Shown one piece after another: positions 17,901 to 23,376 of a stretch of DNA of 64,000 nt. Each line of letters begins with the position of its first letter. Positions within the stretch are counted from its first letter, which is position 1. Both the position numbers and the translations under genes were made by a program. The stretch is from UBA1369 sp964571725 (lineage in GTDB: Bacteria; Patescibacteriota; Gracilibacteria; UBA1369). The notes beneath the pieces were generated by a model. The model had not been told where the DNA came from. It did no database searches and worked only from the letters and a program-made list of their open reading frames with translations. Where the stretch lies: contig CAZNDB010000002.1 of the NCBI GenBank assembly GCA_964571725.1, positions 186,001-250,000 of the forward strand, in the 5' to 3' direction.

Positions 17901-20868
17901 TGCTTACCCTGTTACAGGTGTAACCTGAAAGGTTGGCACTAGCCGTGACTAACTCATTATCATAGAAATTAGTACCAGTGATGACAATCGCGGTGCCTCC
18001 ACCTGGTACTCCGGAATATGGTAGAACTCTGGTAATTGTCGGGTCGCCGTAGGGGGTGAAGGTTGGGCCGGAAGCATTTTGTTGTCCGTCGGTGTTTTTT
18101 ACATAAATTGTGGCAGCTGTTCCTGAGGTCAGATTGAGCGGGACTGTAGCGGTGATGGTTGTACTGTTGACAACAGTAATGTTGGTGAAGGGGACATTGT
18201 TGGTGGGGTTGCCAAAATAAGGAATGGCGCCGGTCTGGAAACCGGTACCGGTAATGGTGACTGAAGCACCGGCGGAAGCCGTACTGCGGCCCTTGGTCGG
18301 GCTGATGCCGGTGACTGTGGGCGCGGACACGCCGGCAATGGTTATATCATAGTCTTCATATTCAACGTAGCTGTCATTGGTCGCGCCGCTGCCCGAGCTG
18401 TTACAATAAGGAGTGGAATAGGCGCCGCAAACCCTGAGGCGGGTTGTTCCGGTAGAGGCTGTGCCAGGTACGGTAAAAGAGGCGTAAGAGGTGGCTGACG
18501 CTGCTGTCGAAACATTGGACATGATTTGCTCGCCAGCATCCGCGAAGTCACCGTCCTTGTTATAATCGATCCAGGCACTGAGATATTCAGTATATGAGGG
18601 GCCATTAGTAATACCGATACCTCCACTACCACTATAACTGCTATATTTTGTGTAACTGGGGGTAGCGGCTTGACCACCACCACCTGGATAGTATCTGGTA
18701 TAAAAAGCGGTACTGTAGGGAAGGGGAGGCGGGAATGATGAGTGTAACAAACTGCTTGGGGTAGCGGTCGCGGCACTGGTTAAATTGCTTGAGTTGCCTA
18801 TAACACGGGTGATTCCGATGTTACAGCAAGGTATGGTGGTGGAAGGAGTGGGGAGAGTATAGTTAGTATAATAGAAGGAATTCTCGATTGTGGCGGTCCC
18901 GGATGGAGTAGTTACCATGATGCCGACAACCTGTTCACTGATCGCGGGAACTCCACCATCTGCATCGTCACAACCAATAGTAGTCGTGCTGGCAACTGTG
19001 GCGATGTCACAGGTGTCGATGGGGACAAGCGCGGAATCAATGAAAGTGATTGTAGCCGGTGAATAAAAATTGGTACCGGTAATGACCAATTCCGTGCCAC
19101 CGCCCGTCCCTCCGAAGTAAGGTATTACCGGCCTGGGCGAATTGGAGGTGCTGGCGATGGTGGGTGCGGCATAGGCGTAGACGACATCATTGAGCAGGTT
19201 GGAGACATGACTGGTGTCATCATAAACTTTTACGTCATGTAAACCTGTTCCATCAAATATGATAGGACTACTCGCGCAGGTGATGGTGGAAGAGTTGGTA
19301 TATGAGGCTGAACATGAATTAAACTGAGTGGTTCCTATCCAGATAGAATAAGGTACTCCTGCATAAAAAGTAGAGCCAGTAACGGAAAAGGTCATGCCAC
19401 CATTAACTGGAATACCATAATTACTGACTCCTGAAATGGTAATGCTGCTGTAGTAGGTATAGATATTATTAGTGCCGGAATTGGTGCCGTCCAAATAATT
19501 GGTGATAATCACGTTGACTAGTCCGGCGGCGTGGGCGGGCGTAACCACACTCATGGCGCTGGTACTGGTAACGTTAAAGGAAGTGGCGTTGGTACCGCCA
19601 AAGGTGACAGCCATTGTAGGGGATTCTCCAACTACGGTTGTAGTTACATTGTAGGGTTTCTTGGCAACCAGGTACCAGTCAACGTACATCCAGCGCCCGG
19701 AAGTGCCGCTGGCCCAGTTATCGAAACCAAAGTCTTTCAGATCTTGGGTGGGACAGTTGGTGGAGGTACAGGTATAAGTGGAGATGGGACTATTAGTAGT
19801 GTCCCTGTAGATGGTAGCTACTACATTGTTATTGGTAGTATTGTTTACGGTAAAAGTGTTTTTGTAATAAGTGGAAATGGCCGGGCAGGGAACTGTACAG
19901 GAGCCGAGGGCCGGGTAGTCGGTGCCGGAACTGTTGAGTGTTTTTTCCCATCCTGCCGTGGCATCGTAGTAGCCTTGATGACTGTTGAGATTGTAATCTT
20001 GGTTGCCGGATATAGGTTGATGGTAGATTAGGCCTCCTGTGTAGTCACCCAGGCTGGTAGCTCCGTAAAACCTCATTTTGGCGATGTAGCCCATGGTGGT
20101 GGTACGGTCGAAACTGAAAAGTCCTGGAGTACCGCTGGTTTTATAAGCCATGGTAGCACCCCAGGAAACGCTGTTGATGCGGAACAAGCCTGCGGAGATG
20201 TAATTGTTGGCGGTTGCTAGTGTGCCCAGCGGCCAGGAGCCATCGTTGATGCGCCATCTGCTTAGAGCACTGCCCGAGGGAACAGCAGTGGCAAAATCAT
20301 CGAAGAAACCACCGTTACCGATGACGGTGTTTTCATCAAAAACCTGATAGGCATTATTGTAACTGGTATAGCTCAAACCGCTGCCATAAAGCATGTTGAT
20401 GTAGGAGGTTCCTGTGGGCAGGGAAGGGACTTTGATCCAGACGTGCTGGCTGGTTGAGCTGCAATTTGAGGCATCCGTTTCTATCCAGTAATAGAGTTCT
20501 GTTCCTGTGGTAGTTTGAAAATGGAGGTCTGAACAGCTTGCTGCCATGTGGCCGTTACCAAGCGGACTGGCCAAGTCCAGCACCACATCAAGTTGAACAT
20601 TGGTCATGGCGCTGCCGCTGCTGTTGGAGACCTGAATTTGTTGATAATATTTGTCTCGTATGAAGCCGCTGCCGTTGATGGTCAAACTTTGTCCGCCATC
20701 AGTATGACCACCACTTTTGCTGATTGAAGTAATGGCTGGCGCGGCCAGTGCGGTCTGGATGGTGAACAAATTGAAAAACACGCCCAGACACAGAATTAAG
20801 GCGGACACGGTTAATTTTCTGAACCAGAGTTTTTTTGTTGTTGTTTTTGTTTTTACAGGCAAAACCAT
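2389..20868 (-). CDS. Giant 6159-aa secreted multidomain surface protein (IPT/TIG, GEVED, Ig-like, propeller, WxL-like)
   Basis: One uninterrupted frame of 6159 codons. In protein order: signal peptide (about 1-42, ending QTALAA); an IPT/TIG domain holding a DUF2341/LamG-like insertion; about 12 more IPT domains with two GEVED domains (bases about 18830-18330 and 17740-17235); Ig-like and cadherin-like modules, some nearly identical (14830-12540); a chitobiase-C-like segment; about 20 more IPT domains including a tandem block (11480-9160); two more GEVED domains (8050-7505, 6955-6405); a Big-1-like domain; a beta-propeller (about 5060-3550); a Calx-beta-like domain; and a C-terminal WxL-like domain (about 2930-2389, ending GLYSTTLVF). 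I count about 33 IPT domains. A GGAG Shine-Dalgarno precedes the ATG. IPT, GEVED and DUF2341 modules are typical of adhesins and other surface proteins. It is probably a very long fibrous adhesin or S-layer-like element, anchored by the DUF916 protein encoded next. Its target is unknown. Confidence 0.9.
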   Translation of the reverse strand: MVLPVKTKTTTKKLWFRKLTVSALILCLGVFFNLFTIQTALAAPAITSISKSGGHTDGGQSLTINGSGFIRDKYYQQIQVSNSSGSAMTNVQLDVVLDLASPLGNGHMAASCSDLHFQTTTGTELYYWIETDASNCSSTSQHVWIKVPSLPTGTSYINMLYGSGLSYTSYNNAYQVFDENTVIGNGGFFDDFATAVPSGSALSRWRINDGSWPLGTLATANNYISAGLFRINSVSWGATMAYKTSGTPGLFSFDRTTTMGYIAKMRFYGATSLGDYTGGLIYHQPISGNQDYNLNSHQGYYDATAGWEKTLNSSGTDYPALGSCTVPCPAISTYYKNTFTVNNTTNNNVVATIYRDTTNSPISTYTCTSTNCPTQDLKDFGFDNWASGTSGRWMYVDWYLVAKKPYNVTTTVVGESPTMAVTFGGTNATSFNVTSTSAMSVVTPAHAAGLVNVIITNYLDGTNSGTNNIYTYYSSITISGVSNYGIPVNGGMTFSVTGSTFYAGVPYSIWIGTTQFNSCSASYTNSSTITCASSPIIFDGTGLHDVKVYDDTSHVSNLLNDVVYAYAAPTIASTSNSPRPVIPYFGGTGGGTELVITGTNFYSPATITFIDSALVPIDTCDIATVASTTTIGCDDADGGVPAISEQVVGIMVTTPSGTATIENSFYYTNYTLPTPSTTIPCCNIGITRVIGNSSNLTSAATATPSSLLHSSFPPPLPYSTAFYTRYYPGGGGQAATPSYTKYSSYSGSGGIGITNGPSYTEYLSAWIDYNKDGDFADAGEQIMSNVSTAASATSYASFTVPGTASTGTTRLRVCGAYSTPYCNSSGSGATNDSYVEYEDYDITIAGVSAPTVTGISPTKGRSTASAGASVTITGTGFQTGAIPYFGNPTNNVPFTNITVVNSTTITATVPLNLTSGTAATIYVKNTDGQQNASGPTFTPYGDPTITRVLPYSGVPGGGTAIVITGTNFYDNELVTASANLSGYTCNRVSMTTSSFSCNTTSKTVSNEYVGDSPQRVNIITPSESTFLAPAFLYTSYPQITYSISQYDIGFTNISLTGESGTAINQSSGTATTLTPSSIPTILPNSNDVNQKPYYSNYAISQSGSGIPDLKRYNNYDLYATRGTTYGIYASLYIDLNRDYDFADAGELLVSNQRITAVPPATGALNFSIPYSASLGQTRMRVCSSYYADCPTTGTGSLTYGEVEDYLINITAAAAPTVTSILPTGGPATGLNAVTIYGTGFQTGASAGFSGIAATDEIVQNSTTITATTPSLTAGTYSVSVSNTDSQIGSLSNAYTTFNAPTISTLSRYNGPVSTPITITGTNFYSPISVTNCSGATVVTSTSLTCTTPATPGVYSLEITTDSGSSSDLIYKAYAAPIISSIVPDNGPPSGGNEIIITGTNFYDGAGVTYAVIGGTSCARVIPGTTFLDPGVSGATLKCQTPSKTAGTYAVVVWSDSGSANSSYTYYNAPTITSVIPSSGPASTITPITVNGTNIYEYAPADGYTGVNIGGSTCSRTGISESTAFYCNTPSLTAGSKTLTLFTPSGTTNSSYTYYDVPTVTSTYPWTISTTGGETITINGTNFYSNSYYPISVTLGGISCGSINIISPTQLTCTTPATTAGALNVVVNTGSGSGLKTSWLTSVAPPTISGISPNKGPLGGSQYVTVSGTGFYYNGVSQPTITIGGSNCTSVTVQSETTATCYTPTGTLGAKNVIYYNQKGESATLTNGYTYVNAPTISTVSPNTGSTGGQPGIVITGTNFTDATLVQFGGAGASFTVDNSTQITATAPAHSAGTFDVTVTTPGGTATKSSGFTYVTPTVTSVSPNYGSTAGGTSVTINGTYLTNAYAATFDGYYCTGFTVTNSTTATCTTPAHAAGAVNVVVYNSFDSGTLTNGYTYYAPVVSYVSSSTLDGFYKAGQTINVRVVFNEPVTVTGAPRILLETGSTDRYATYTGAVGAYIDFTYTIVAGDSSSDLEYASTGAIDLNGGTIKDDASSANAVLTLPALYSANSLGGIRQIIVDTTAPVISSLSDNGASDVKSGDVVTITFNVVETLSGISGNPTVTITQSNDTLIGTATYSTRTGSGTSGSPYVYTYTYTVPAGDYANTKVKVNTSDNATNSATQAILSPAFNIDNTAPTNPVFVSITPTSPSSDALPEIKGTSSADTVTVTLYSNSGCSTQIGTGTKATFEGTGITATVTANATTTIYAKAFDAANNGSACTSMTSYVHDNVAPSVTINQKAGQTDPANIGPILFTVVFSESTTNFATGDVSLSGTAGATTATVSGSGTTYEVSVTGMTVSGTVIADILAGRATDAAGNSNTASTSTDKTVTYDITIPSGTINTITTPRNTALGTISGTSADNVGVASVYVVIREGNTCDAPSRDWNGTAWTSPCTASLTPTGTTSWSVSNTPSLGDMVSGKTYNVYLLVNDTAGNNNNWNVSQSVYFDTTAPVISAVSDNGATDVKSGDIVSITFNLVEEGSGQTTNPTVTITQSTDTTIGTATYSNRTGSGTSGDPYVYTYTYTVPAGNYASTKVKVNATDNVGNAATQAVLSPAFNIDNTAPTNPVFVSTTPASPSSNAFPVVKGTSSADTVTVNLYNSSGCTGQIGTGSKATFEGTGITVTATENATTTIYAKAFDLAGNGSTCTSMTSYLHDDTAPVISSLSDNGAADKKSGDVVSITFNLVEEGSGLPANPTVTVTQSNDTLIGSATYSTRTGSGTSGSPYVYTYTYTVPAGNYANTKVKVSATDNAGNAATQAVLSPAFNIDNTAPTAAPTCTPSSGYFAATTGLITCTFGAGGTVVRYTTGGGDPNPSSTIWSNQAFTSTTTLKVISCDDANNCYLTYNTYVYTQDSTPPSTPTITYIDGTTDLLTQTVSFSSTDAQTGISSYNLYYRSATLTGSTCGSYSGWSAPINIVFPDASYDHAMSNYTCYQYYVTAYNGVNLSASSTTSPTAVTKVSKPAPTVSTITPNNGPSGDASYSVIINGANFDPSALVYIDNTLANNITWITSESITANTPSHVAGGPLNIDVKVVNSDAQEGLLEDAYTFWDDPTISSLSATTGPVSNMIIITGTNFYDGGSFDAYSNNCERLALLSDTTMECTTPATAGTVAISVTTPSGTTSSINYTGYYAPTITNVSPSGGPIAGGTTVTLTGTDFVNDANDSLTFAGSPISFTVVSPTQITFTTPAHAAGAVDVLYSNPGGSAESLGGFTYYNIPTITSVTPSVGPVAGGTSVNIVGTNFVNDAYDSLTFGGTAATTFTVNSPTSITATVPAHAVGAVNVVYTNPGGSGTKASGFTYYSLPTITSVTPNGGPVAGGTSVTIIGTNFINDTYDSLTFGGTAASSFTVDSATQITATTPAKAAGSYDVVYTNPGGSGTKSSGFTYYNAPTVSTVSPSVGPVAGGTSVVLTGTNFTGTTSITFGGTTSGTYNVDSPTQITVTTPAKAAGTYDVSVTNPGGTGTKTSGFTYYNIPTITSVTPDVGSITGGTSVAIVGTNFVNDANDTLTFGGTAATAFTVNSPTSITATVPAHAAGAVDVVYINPGGSGTKSSGFTYYNIPTISNISPNGGPVAGGTSVTITGTDFVYVGGSTTLTFGGTAATTFTVNSPTQITATTPAHTAGAVDVVFTNPGGFAESLGGFTYYNIPTITSVTPSVGPIAGGTSVTIIGTNFVDDANDSLTFGGTAASSFTVNSPTQITATTPAHAVGTVNVVYTNPGGSGTKASGFTYYTTPTITSVTPNVGPVAGGTSVTIIGTNFVNDTYDSLTFGGTAASSFTVDSATQITATVPAHTAGAVDVVYTNPGGSGTKTGGFTYYNIPTISTVTPYAGPTTGNTSITITGTNFLGTTAVTIGGTTPGSIVVFNDTTITASTPAKAAGEYNVAVTTPGGTATKTNGFRYWAAPTITSISPDKGPTTGGTYVTIQGSNFFYDGVTGTTISIGGAACTDINLISDTQITCSTPAGTEGAAKDVVVTTPGGAFATLSSSYTYFGNPTITNINPNKGPSVGGQLITITGTNFYDGEIDASVGIGSILAAAPCTIQSIVPTQITCTTTEVLPGEAGLPQDVIVTTATNAVTYNDGYTYYDAPTITSIVPNSGPAGLANAITINGANFYEITGSPLTVTVGGVGQNCTGINIVSSAQITCTTPAGSAGAKTVEVTTPSSPAATSTYTFYGDPTLSYVMNYYGPTAGGNTITIYGTNFYTTTQYPLKVNIDGTPYTAGISAVTPTSFSFTLPASVPPLNSQNEKIVGLSVTTGNTHTSNSLANAYYYSTATLPTVLTPANTRGISNVTLTGISGTGQYIDNSTDTPTDLIHAAGTNPPYLPPSFPYVTAYYSNFGPNQITNSYPGTLGIPRLEKLGRYDISISQPSSAPLTVSVWIDSNRNNNFADDGGALINNQTIPAFGTYTGQLNIPVGAQTSTAPLYTRMRIGTNDANLNASGNGPSNVGEYEDYLVNIQPASAPTVTSIDPNKGPTASGYNVTISGSGFKPGATVYFGVPPLNPATNVIWIDENTITANTPALSSGSTYPVYVKNLDNQQAFLAAAYTAYGAPTISNLGNTYFGVPAGGNTISIFGTNFYYNSLTDIIARIDGIACALTSFISTTEVQCTGVPASTGGEQIVDVQVETPSDTTTLVNAYGYNNYQLPLVSNTSGSIGLSRTELQGEPSYDLFIDNTSNITGALSHSSTPPSLPYTTAYYTDYSPVQTRAGFDLNLGVPRIIRNHTYSMTLTGGGTSLQNYKVWMDRNHDLDFNEADEMIVATGGCTQIPVSGSCTFDIVPPANSILGETRLRVGTDTASVPDNGNGPNSFGEYEDYAVEVLGQPTPVVTNIEPAVGPASPLTTDVTITGSNFDSGAKVKFDTTLATSIVVVNDTTITATTPALALGTYDVTVEQADGTSGTLNGGFIVLPAPTVTSIDPDQVGALTTDQATVTGTNFYDNSQYPVSVSIGGQPCSNPVLTSSTTLTCDYPALAAGTYNVSVTTGSGTGTGNNLITYYGAPTITGVDPSFGSSVGGDIVTITGTNFFPEGGSPSVTFGGEPATAVTVVDENTITATTPAHAVGVVDVIVTIGAETGTLVGGFEYWPHPVNADTSTLDSYSSKIEPVSTTYYNDANTSAVNAGLVKVTLYEQDYGTPAEGRTVTLSALPDTDIMIDGVDCTDFHFLGTSTALSDSLGTACFAVTSSAAFSTESSTTTLSATVTNGNFNLDVTLTDTAELTIGDYSGSSILNYRFRNDDGTELTATPIANTNVPFYNAIVDTIFRLRYGLTRNIYQAGDDLLLDEFSPTASKSFGPTVGFPPASFKAFAGGYAINESTNNMYVITPNEDVTKARVYKFNLNDLSQDPTSFEFPPTVDDNRPYADRVDAPITSTTHNVTKTFIDPDNNLMYFVLTPYYIDDVIETIRIYKVNLATQSVVDVLAAEMPDASHQGYSYDAEIDLANGFMYVTMGGEIGALDNNPPRVMKIKLNGATQAMTKVGTLILDNNSDNITSSLIDLTNQYLYVTTGMPQKIVKIDLNVSATLPPVKVDEITLVPTPADSPNETVGYQSAVIDTVNGYAYFGSSTDYSATDFDGTQRAFITKVDIDPTRTFEVISRLNLLPQNIYADSYYNANYIYFPNTLGAMTNVFPAASIDTLNGYAFFPMTRFNEPRSQGYQKLMRIHLSDFTRKSVNDDLLITNSSTNVLKGSIFRASTGRGYLIKPSGNGNETLVEFNSTNRQNLRLQVAKNVNDQYCNYESINSYVWNDLPNADFVFADSTYFADGAATSNVTGLLYDNNDFFVAGQLKDSNATTSRISLGKNQFSEIEYALKPTSSASGSYCFRLTDADPLHDNQVSGNPNHIYSLTGEDYDPVTFNTFVPVTINGVVLSKNAINVIEATTTDSYGVKLASQPSADVTISINANDSRVILSPDSTPLTPGETSLTFTSGDWDTYQYITVSSDNNGTIDGTTTDLIRHTVTSADADYNNIIAEPVESVITDYGSSSANVLATVSGDVSFTPPTDFAFPDVNIGTTQPNFSPTLTVSFDESRGTATDYVLTVQATDFCKEPGTCIPLNRVYTAAANLINTFNTFTPAEIGQFISNYLQTGEVLTDRATYVHTNPSEDRPLSAPITLIDTRNVPSGNSLNSLQGILTFNLHLMIDYGNLGVQVTPGLYSTTLVFDFNSNP
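9160..11480 (-). repeat. Tandem IPT/TIG-coding array, period about 258 bp
   Basis: Nine consecutive IPT domains of the giant protein are encoded by highly similar DNA. The marker 'ataataggtgaatcc' or close variants recurs near 9424, 9683, 9941, 10201, 10459, 10711, 10969 and 11227, giving spacings of 258 bases (one of 252). The protein unit is about 86 residues and starts PTITSVTPxxGPVAGGTSV. All units stay in frame. Such repeats can gain or lose units by recombination, so the copy number may vary between cells or be affected by assembly. Confidence 0.9.
12540..14830 (-). repeat. Near-identical Ig-like module repeats in the giant gene
   Basis: A module of about 340 bases beginning TAPVISxxSDNGAxDxKSGD and ending LSPAFNIDNTAPT occurs three times (about 14480-14820, 13195-13535, 12565-12905). 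A second module, starting TNPVFVSxTPxSPSS, occurs twice (about 14195-14480 and 12905-13195). Long stretches are identical between copies, for example around 12722, 13348 and 14630. The pattern indicates recent internal duplication of a two-module block. Confidence 0.85.
19440..20868 (-). repeat. 5' segment of giant gene duplicated in the gene at 21254-22681
   Basis: The first roughly 475 codons of the giant gene match the whole 475-aa protein encoded at 21254-22681 from signal peptide to the end of the first IPT domain. About three quarters of residues are the same by eye, with long shared blocks such as LYGSGLSYTSYNNAYQVFDE. The two copies lie in the same orientation, separated by 385 bases. 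Confidence 0.9.
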
Positions 20869-21253
20869 TGGTTACTCCATTTAATTTTCTTATTATTTTA
20901 ACATAAAATGTGATTTTTTGGTATGCCCTGAGAGCTTGATTGGCTGTTGATATAATTTGTTGAAAAAATATTTTCTTTTGGGGAATTTTTGATCTGAATT
21001 TTTTAATCAGAGGATACTTTTAAGTGACTAGCCCAAGTCTGAGGCTGGGGATGTTTTGCTTATTATTAAGCTGAAAATCGTGGATGTTCGCGGCTGGGTG
21101 TGGTTAAGTTTTTTCCAGTCAGTTCAATCAATGAAATAGAGCAATAATTTATAAAATCAAGTTCAGGCCGGTTTGCTATAGGAAATTAAAATTTCACACC
21201 TGTCAAGGCATATATTAAGACAGAAGTTAATTCTTCTGGAAAGAAGAGTGTTT
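20869..21253. other. Intergenic region upstream of the giant gene
   Basis: These 385 AT-rich bases lie between the 475-aa gene and the giant gene. The right part receives the 3' end of the 475-aa gene: a short CTTCT/AGAAG hairpin at about 21234-21247 is the only terminator-like structure and is weak. The left part contains the probable promoter of the giant gene (20895-20903). I see no RNA gene and no credible small ORF. Confidence 0.5.
20895..20903 (-). promoter_or_regulatory. Extended -10 element of the giant gene promoter
   Basis: On the minus strand TGT precedes TAAAAT, an extended -10, about 30 bases upstream of the ATG at 20868. No good -35 is visible. The sequence TTTTATGTTAAA around it is repeated upstream of the 475-aa paralogue (about 22715-22726), so the duplication appears to have included the promoter. 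Confidence 0.5.
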
Positions 21254-22681
21254 TTAGTTTTGATAGGTGTAGATATAGTTGTTTCCGGAATCGGTTCCGC
21301 GCAGATAATCATAGATAACCACATTGACCAGTCCGGTCGAGTGAGCGGGAGTGACCATGTTGATGGCGGTTGATCCGGTCACATTGAAAGAATTGACCGG
21401 AGTTCCTCCAAAAGTTATGGCCATGGTGGGGTTTTCTCCGACGATACTGAGAGTAACGCCATAAGGTTTTTTGGCCACTAAATACCAGTCAACGTACATC
21501 CATTTGCCCGACATTCCCCCGACCCAATTGTCAAAACCAAAGTCTTTCAGATCCTGCGTGGGGCAGAGGACGGAGTTGCAGGTATAACTTGAAATGATAC
21601 TGTTGCCGGAATCCCTGTAAATGGCAGCAATGACATTGTTGTTGGTGGTGTTGTTGACGGTGAGAGTGTTCTTATAGTAGGTGCCGATAGTGGGGCAGGG
21701 AGATACACATGATCCGGCAGAAGGATAGTTGCTGCCCGAACTGTTGCGGGTTTTTTCCCAACCGGAGGCGGCATCGTAGAAACTTTGATGACTGTTGGTG
21801 TTGTAGTCAAGGGAATCGCTCGCGGGCTTGTGGTAGATTAATCCGCCCGTGTAATTGCCCAGACTTATGTTTCCAGAAAATCTCATTTTGGCTATGTAGC
21901 CCATAGTCGGTGTTCTGTCAAAACTGAAAAGACCTGCCAGCCGCGTGGTTTTGTAGGCCATGGTGGCACCCCAGATTACACTGTTGATGCGGAAATGACC
22001 TACGGAAATGTAGTTGTTGGCAGTGGCCAGGGTGCCCAGAGGCCAGGAGCCGTTGTTGATGCGCCATTTATTGAGGGCAGTGCCGGGAAGGGCAGTGGTG
22101 GCAAAATCATCGAAGAATCCTCCGTTTCCCGCGACGGTGTTTTCGTCGAAAACCTGGTAAGCATTGTTATAGCTGGTGTAGCTCAAACCGCTGCCATAAA
22201 GCACGTTGATATAGGAAATACCAGTGTTTAATGATGGTATTTTGATCCAGACGTGCTGGGTGGTGGAATTACAGGCGGAGCCATCGCTTTCAATCCAGTA
22301 ATAAAGTTCATTTCCCGCAGTGTCCTGGAAATGCAGATCACTGCAGTTGGCGGCCATATGTCCGGTGTTTAGAGGGGAGGCAAGGTCAAGCACCAAGTCC
22401 AGTTGGATGTTTTTCATGCTGGAGCCGCTGGTGTTGTTTACGCTGATTTGTTGATAGTATTTGTCCAGAAGAAACCCACTTCCGTAGATAGTCAGATTTT
22501 GTCCACCTGTCGTTGGTCCGCTGCTGCTGCTGATCGAAGTGATTGCCGGAGCCGCCAAGGCGGTCTGCAATGTGAACAGGGGAGAGAAAATTCCCAAGTA
22601 CAAGGTCAGACTGGAGACGATTAATCGTTTGTACCAAAGTGTTTTGTGGGTAATTTTGTTTGTTTTGGTCGTTAGTAACAT
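21254..22681 (-). CDS. Truncated paralogue of the giant protein N-terminus (DUF2341/LamG-like within an IPT domain)
   Basis: This is a 475-aa secreted protein. It has a signal peptide (about 1-42, ending QTALAA) and the start of an IPT/TIG domain (ITSISSSSGPTTGGQNLTI). A DUF2341/concanavalin-like region follows (about 65-400, with HVWIKIPSL and GNGGFFDDF), and then the rest of the IPT domain (MAITFGGTPVNSFNV to YIYTYQN). It ends with TAA exactly where the giant protein moves on to its second IPT domain. It has no WxL-like C-terminus, TM or LysM, so how it would be retained at the surface is unclear. It could be a remnant of a second giant gene, or a free-standing copy of the N-terminal, presumably outermost, domain. 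The frame is intact and protein-level conservation is high, which argues against simple decay. It is divergent from the lipoprotein gene at 22819. Confidence 0.85.
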   Translation of the reverse strand: MLLTTKTNKITHKTLWYKRLIVSSLTLYLGIFSPLFTLQTALAAPAITSISSSSGPTTGGQNLTIYGSGFLLDKYYQQISVNNTSGSSMKNIQLDLVLDLASPLNTGHMAANCSDLHFQDTAGNELYYWIESDGSACNSTTQHVWIKIPSLNTGISYINVLYGSGLSYTSYNNAYQVFDENTVAGNGGFFDDFATTALPGTALNKWRINNGSWPLGTLATANNYISVGHFRINSVIWGATMAYKTTRLAGLFSFDRTPTMGYIAKMRFSGNISLGNYTGGLIYHKPASDSLDYNTNSHQSFYDAASGWEKTRNSSGSNYPSAGSCVSPCPTIGTYYKNTLTVNNTTNNNVIAAIYRDSGNSIISSYTCNSVLCPTQDLKDFGFDNWVGGMSGKWMYVDWYLVAKKPYGVTLSIVGENPTMAITFGGTPVNSFNVTGSTAINMVTPAHSTGLVNVVIYDYLRGTDSGNNYIYTYQN

Positions 22682-22756
22682 AGTGGCTGTGATTATTGAT
22701 GTTTTGAATTTAACATAAAACTGTTTTTTGGGGAAATTCGGCGTGGTTTTTGCAAA

Positions 22757-22784
22757 TTGACTCCATATACTGAAATAGTATTAT
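22757..22784 (+). promoter_or_regulatory. Sigma70-type promoter for the 185-aa lipoprotein gene
   Basis: TTGACT, a 16-base spacer and TATTAT lie about 35 bases upstream of the ATG at 22819, in the 137-base divergent gap. Apart from this and the paralogous -10 on the other strand, nothing else is visible in the gap. Confidence 0.65.
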
Positions 22785-22818
22785 AGTTGTATTATTTATT
22801 AGTATATAAAATATAAAA

Positions 22819-23376
22819 ATGAACAAAGCCAAAGTTAAATTTCTGGTATTGGCGATGGGGCTTTTTGTCTTATCAGCTTGTCAGACTGGTTCGCCTTTGA
22901 GTGGTGGACAGATTAGTACCGATTCTGAGGCGGGAAGCCTAACGGGTGAACAGTTAACAGAGGTAATAAATGGTAAGACGGAAGGTGAAAATATTGTAAG
23001 CGGACAAAACCTCATTTCCGAAGACGAAGAATTAACTGAACAGGAAAAATTATTGAAGCTCCAGGATCAGCTGAATGCGATTGTGATTTCCAAAGACATC
23101 AAGAAGTGCGCCGAGATCAAGGATCCAATCTATTTTCAGAGCTGCAATGTCCACATTCTGGCCAATCTGGCCAAGGAAGAGAAAAAGCCCGATGCCTGTG
23201 AAAAAGCGATTAATCAAGATATTAAAGCGACCTGTCTGCTTTATTATAATGAGTCACTCAAGCCAGTGACGGTGACGCCACAAACGGATGTAGATGCAAA
23301 CGGAAAGACAGAGGCGGAGGAGGTTGCCGATGAGGGGCCTGTTACGGATACGACAGCTCCAGAAACGCAAATATAA
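22819..23376 (+). CDS. Putative lipoprotein of unknown function
   Basis: This is a 185-aa protein. Its N-terminus is a lipoprotein signal with the lipobox LSAC (Cys about residue 21), so it is probably lipid-anchored on the outer face of the membrane. An acidic, low-complexity Ser/Glu/Gly segment follows. Residues about 90-155 form a compact, charged, probably helical part with four spaced cysteines (KKCAEIKDP, QSCNVHI, DACEKAI, ATCLLYY), which could form two disulphides. The tail is Thr/Glu-rich. I recognise no family. It is the only plus-strand gene inside the surface-protein region. Its stop codon directly abuts the stop of the opposing gene at 23377, with no bases between, so the two transcripts must overlap at their 3' ends. 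Confidence 0.8.
   Translation: MNKAKVKFLVLAMGLFVLSACQTGSPLSGGQISTDSEAGSLTGEQLTEVINGKTEGENIVSGQNLISEDEELTEQEKLLKLQDQLNAIVISKDIKKCAEIKDPIYFQSCNVHILANLAKEEKKPDACEKAINQDIKATCLLYYNESLKPVTVTPQTDVDANGKTEAEEVADEGPVTDTTAPETQI

Noticed and set aside
20869..21253. Possible RNA gene in the 385-base gap
   Set aside because: No tRNA-like arms, no strong stem-loop series and no promoter-terminator pair bounding an RNA were seen.
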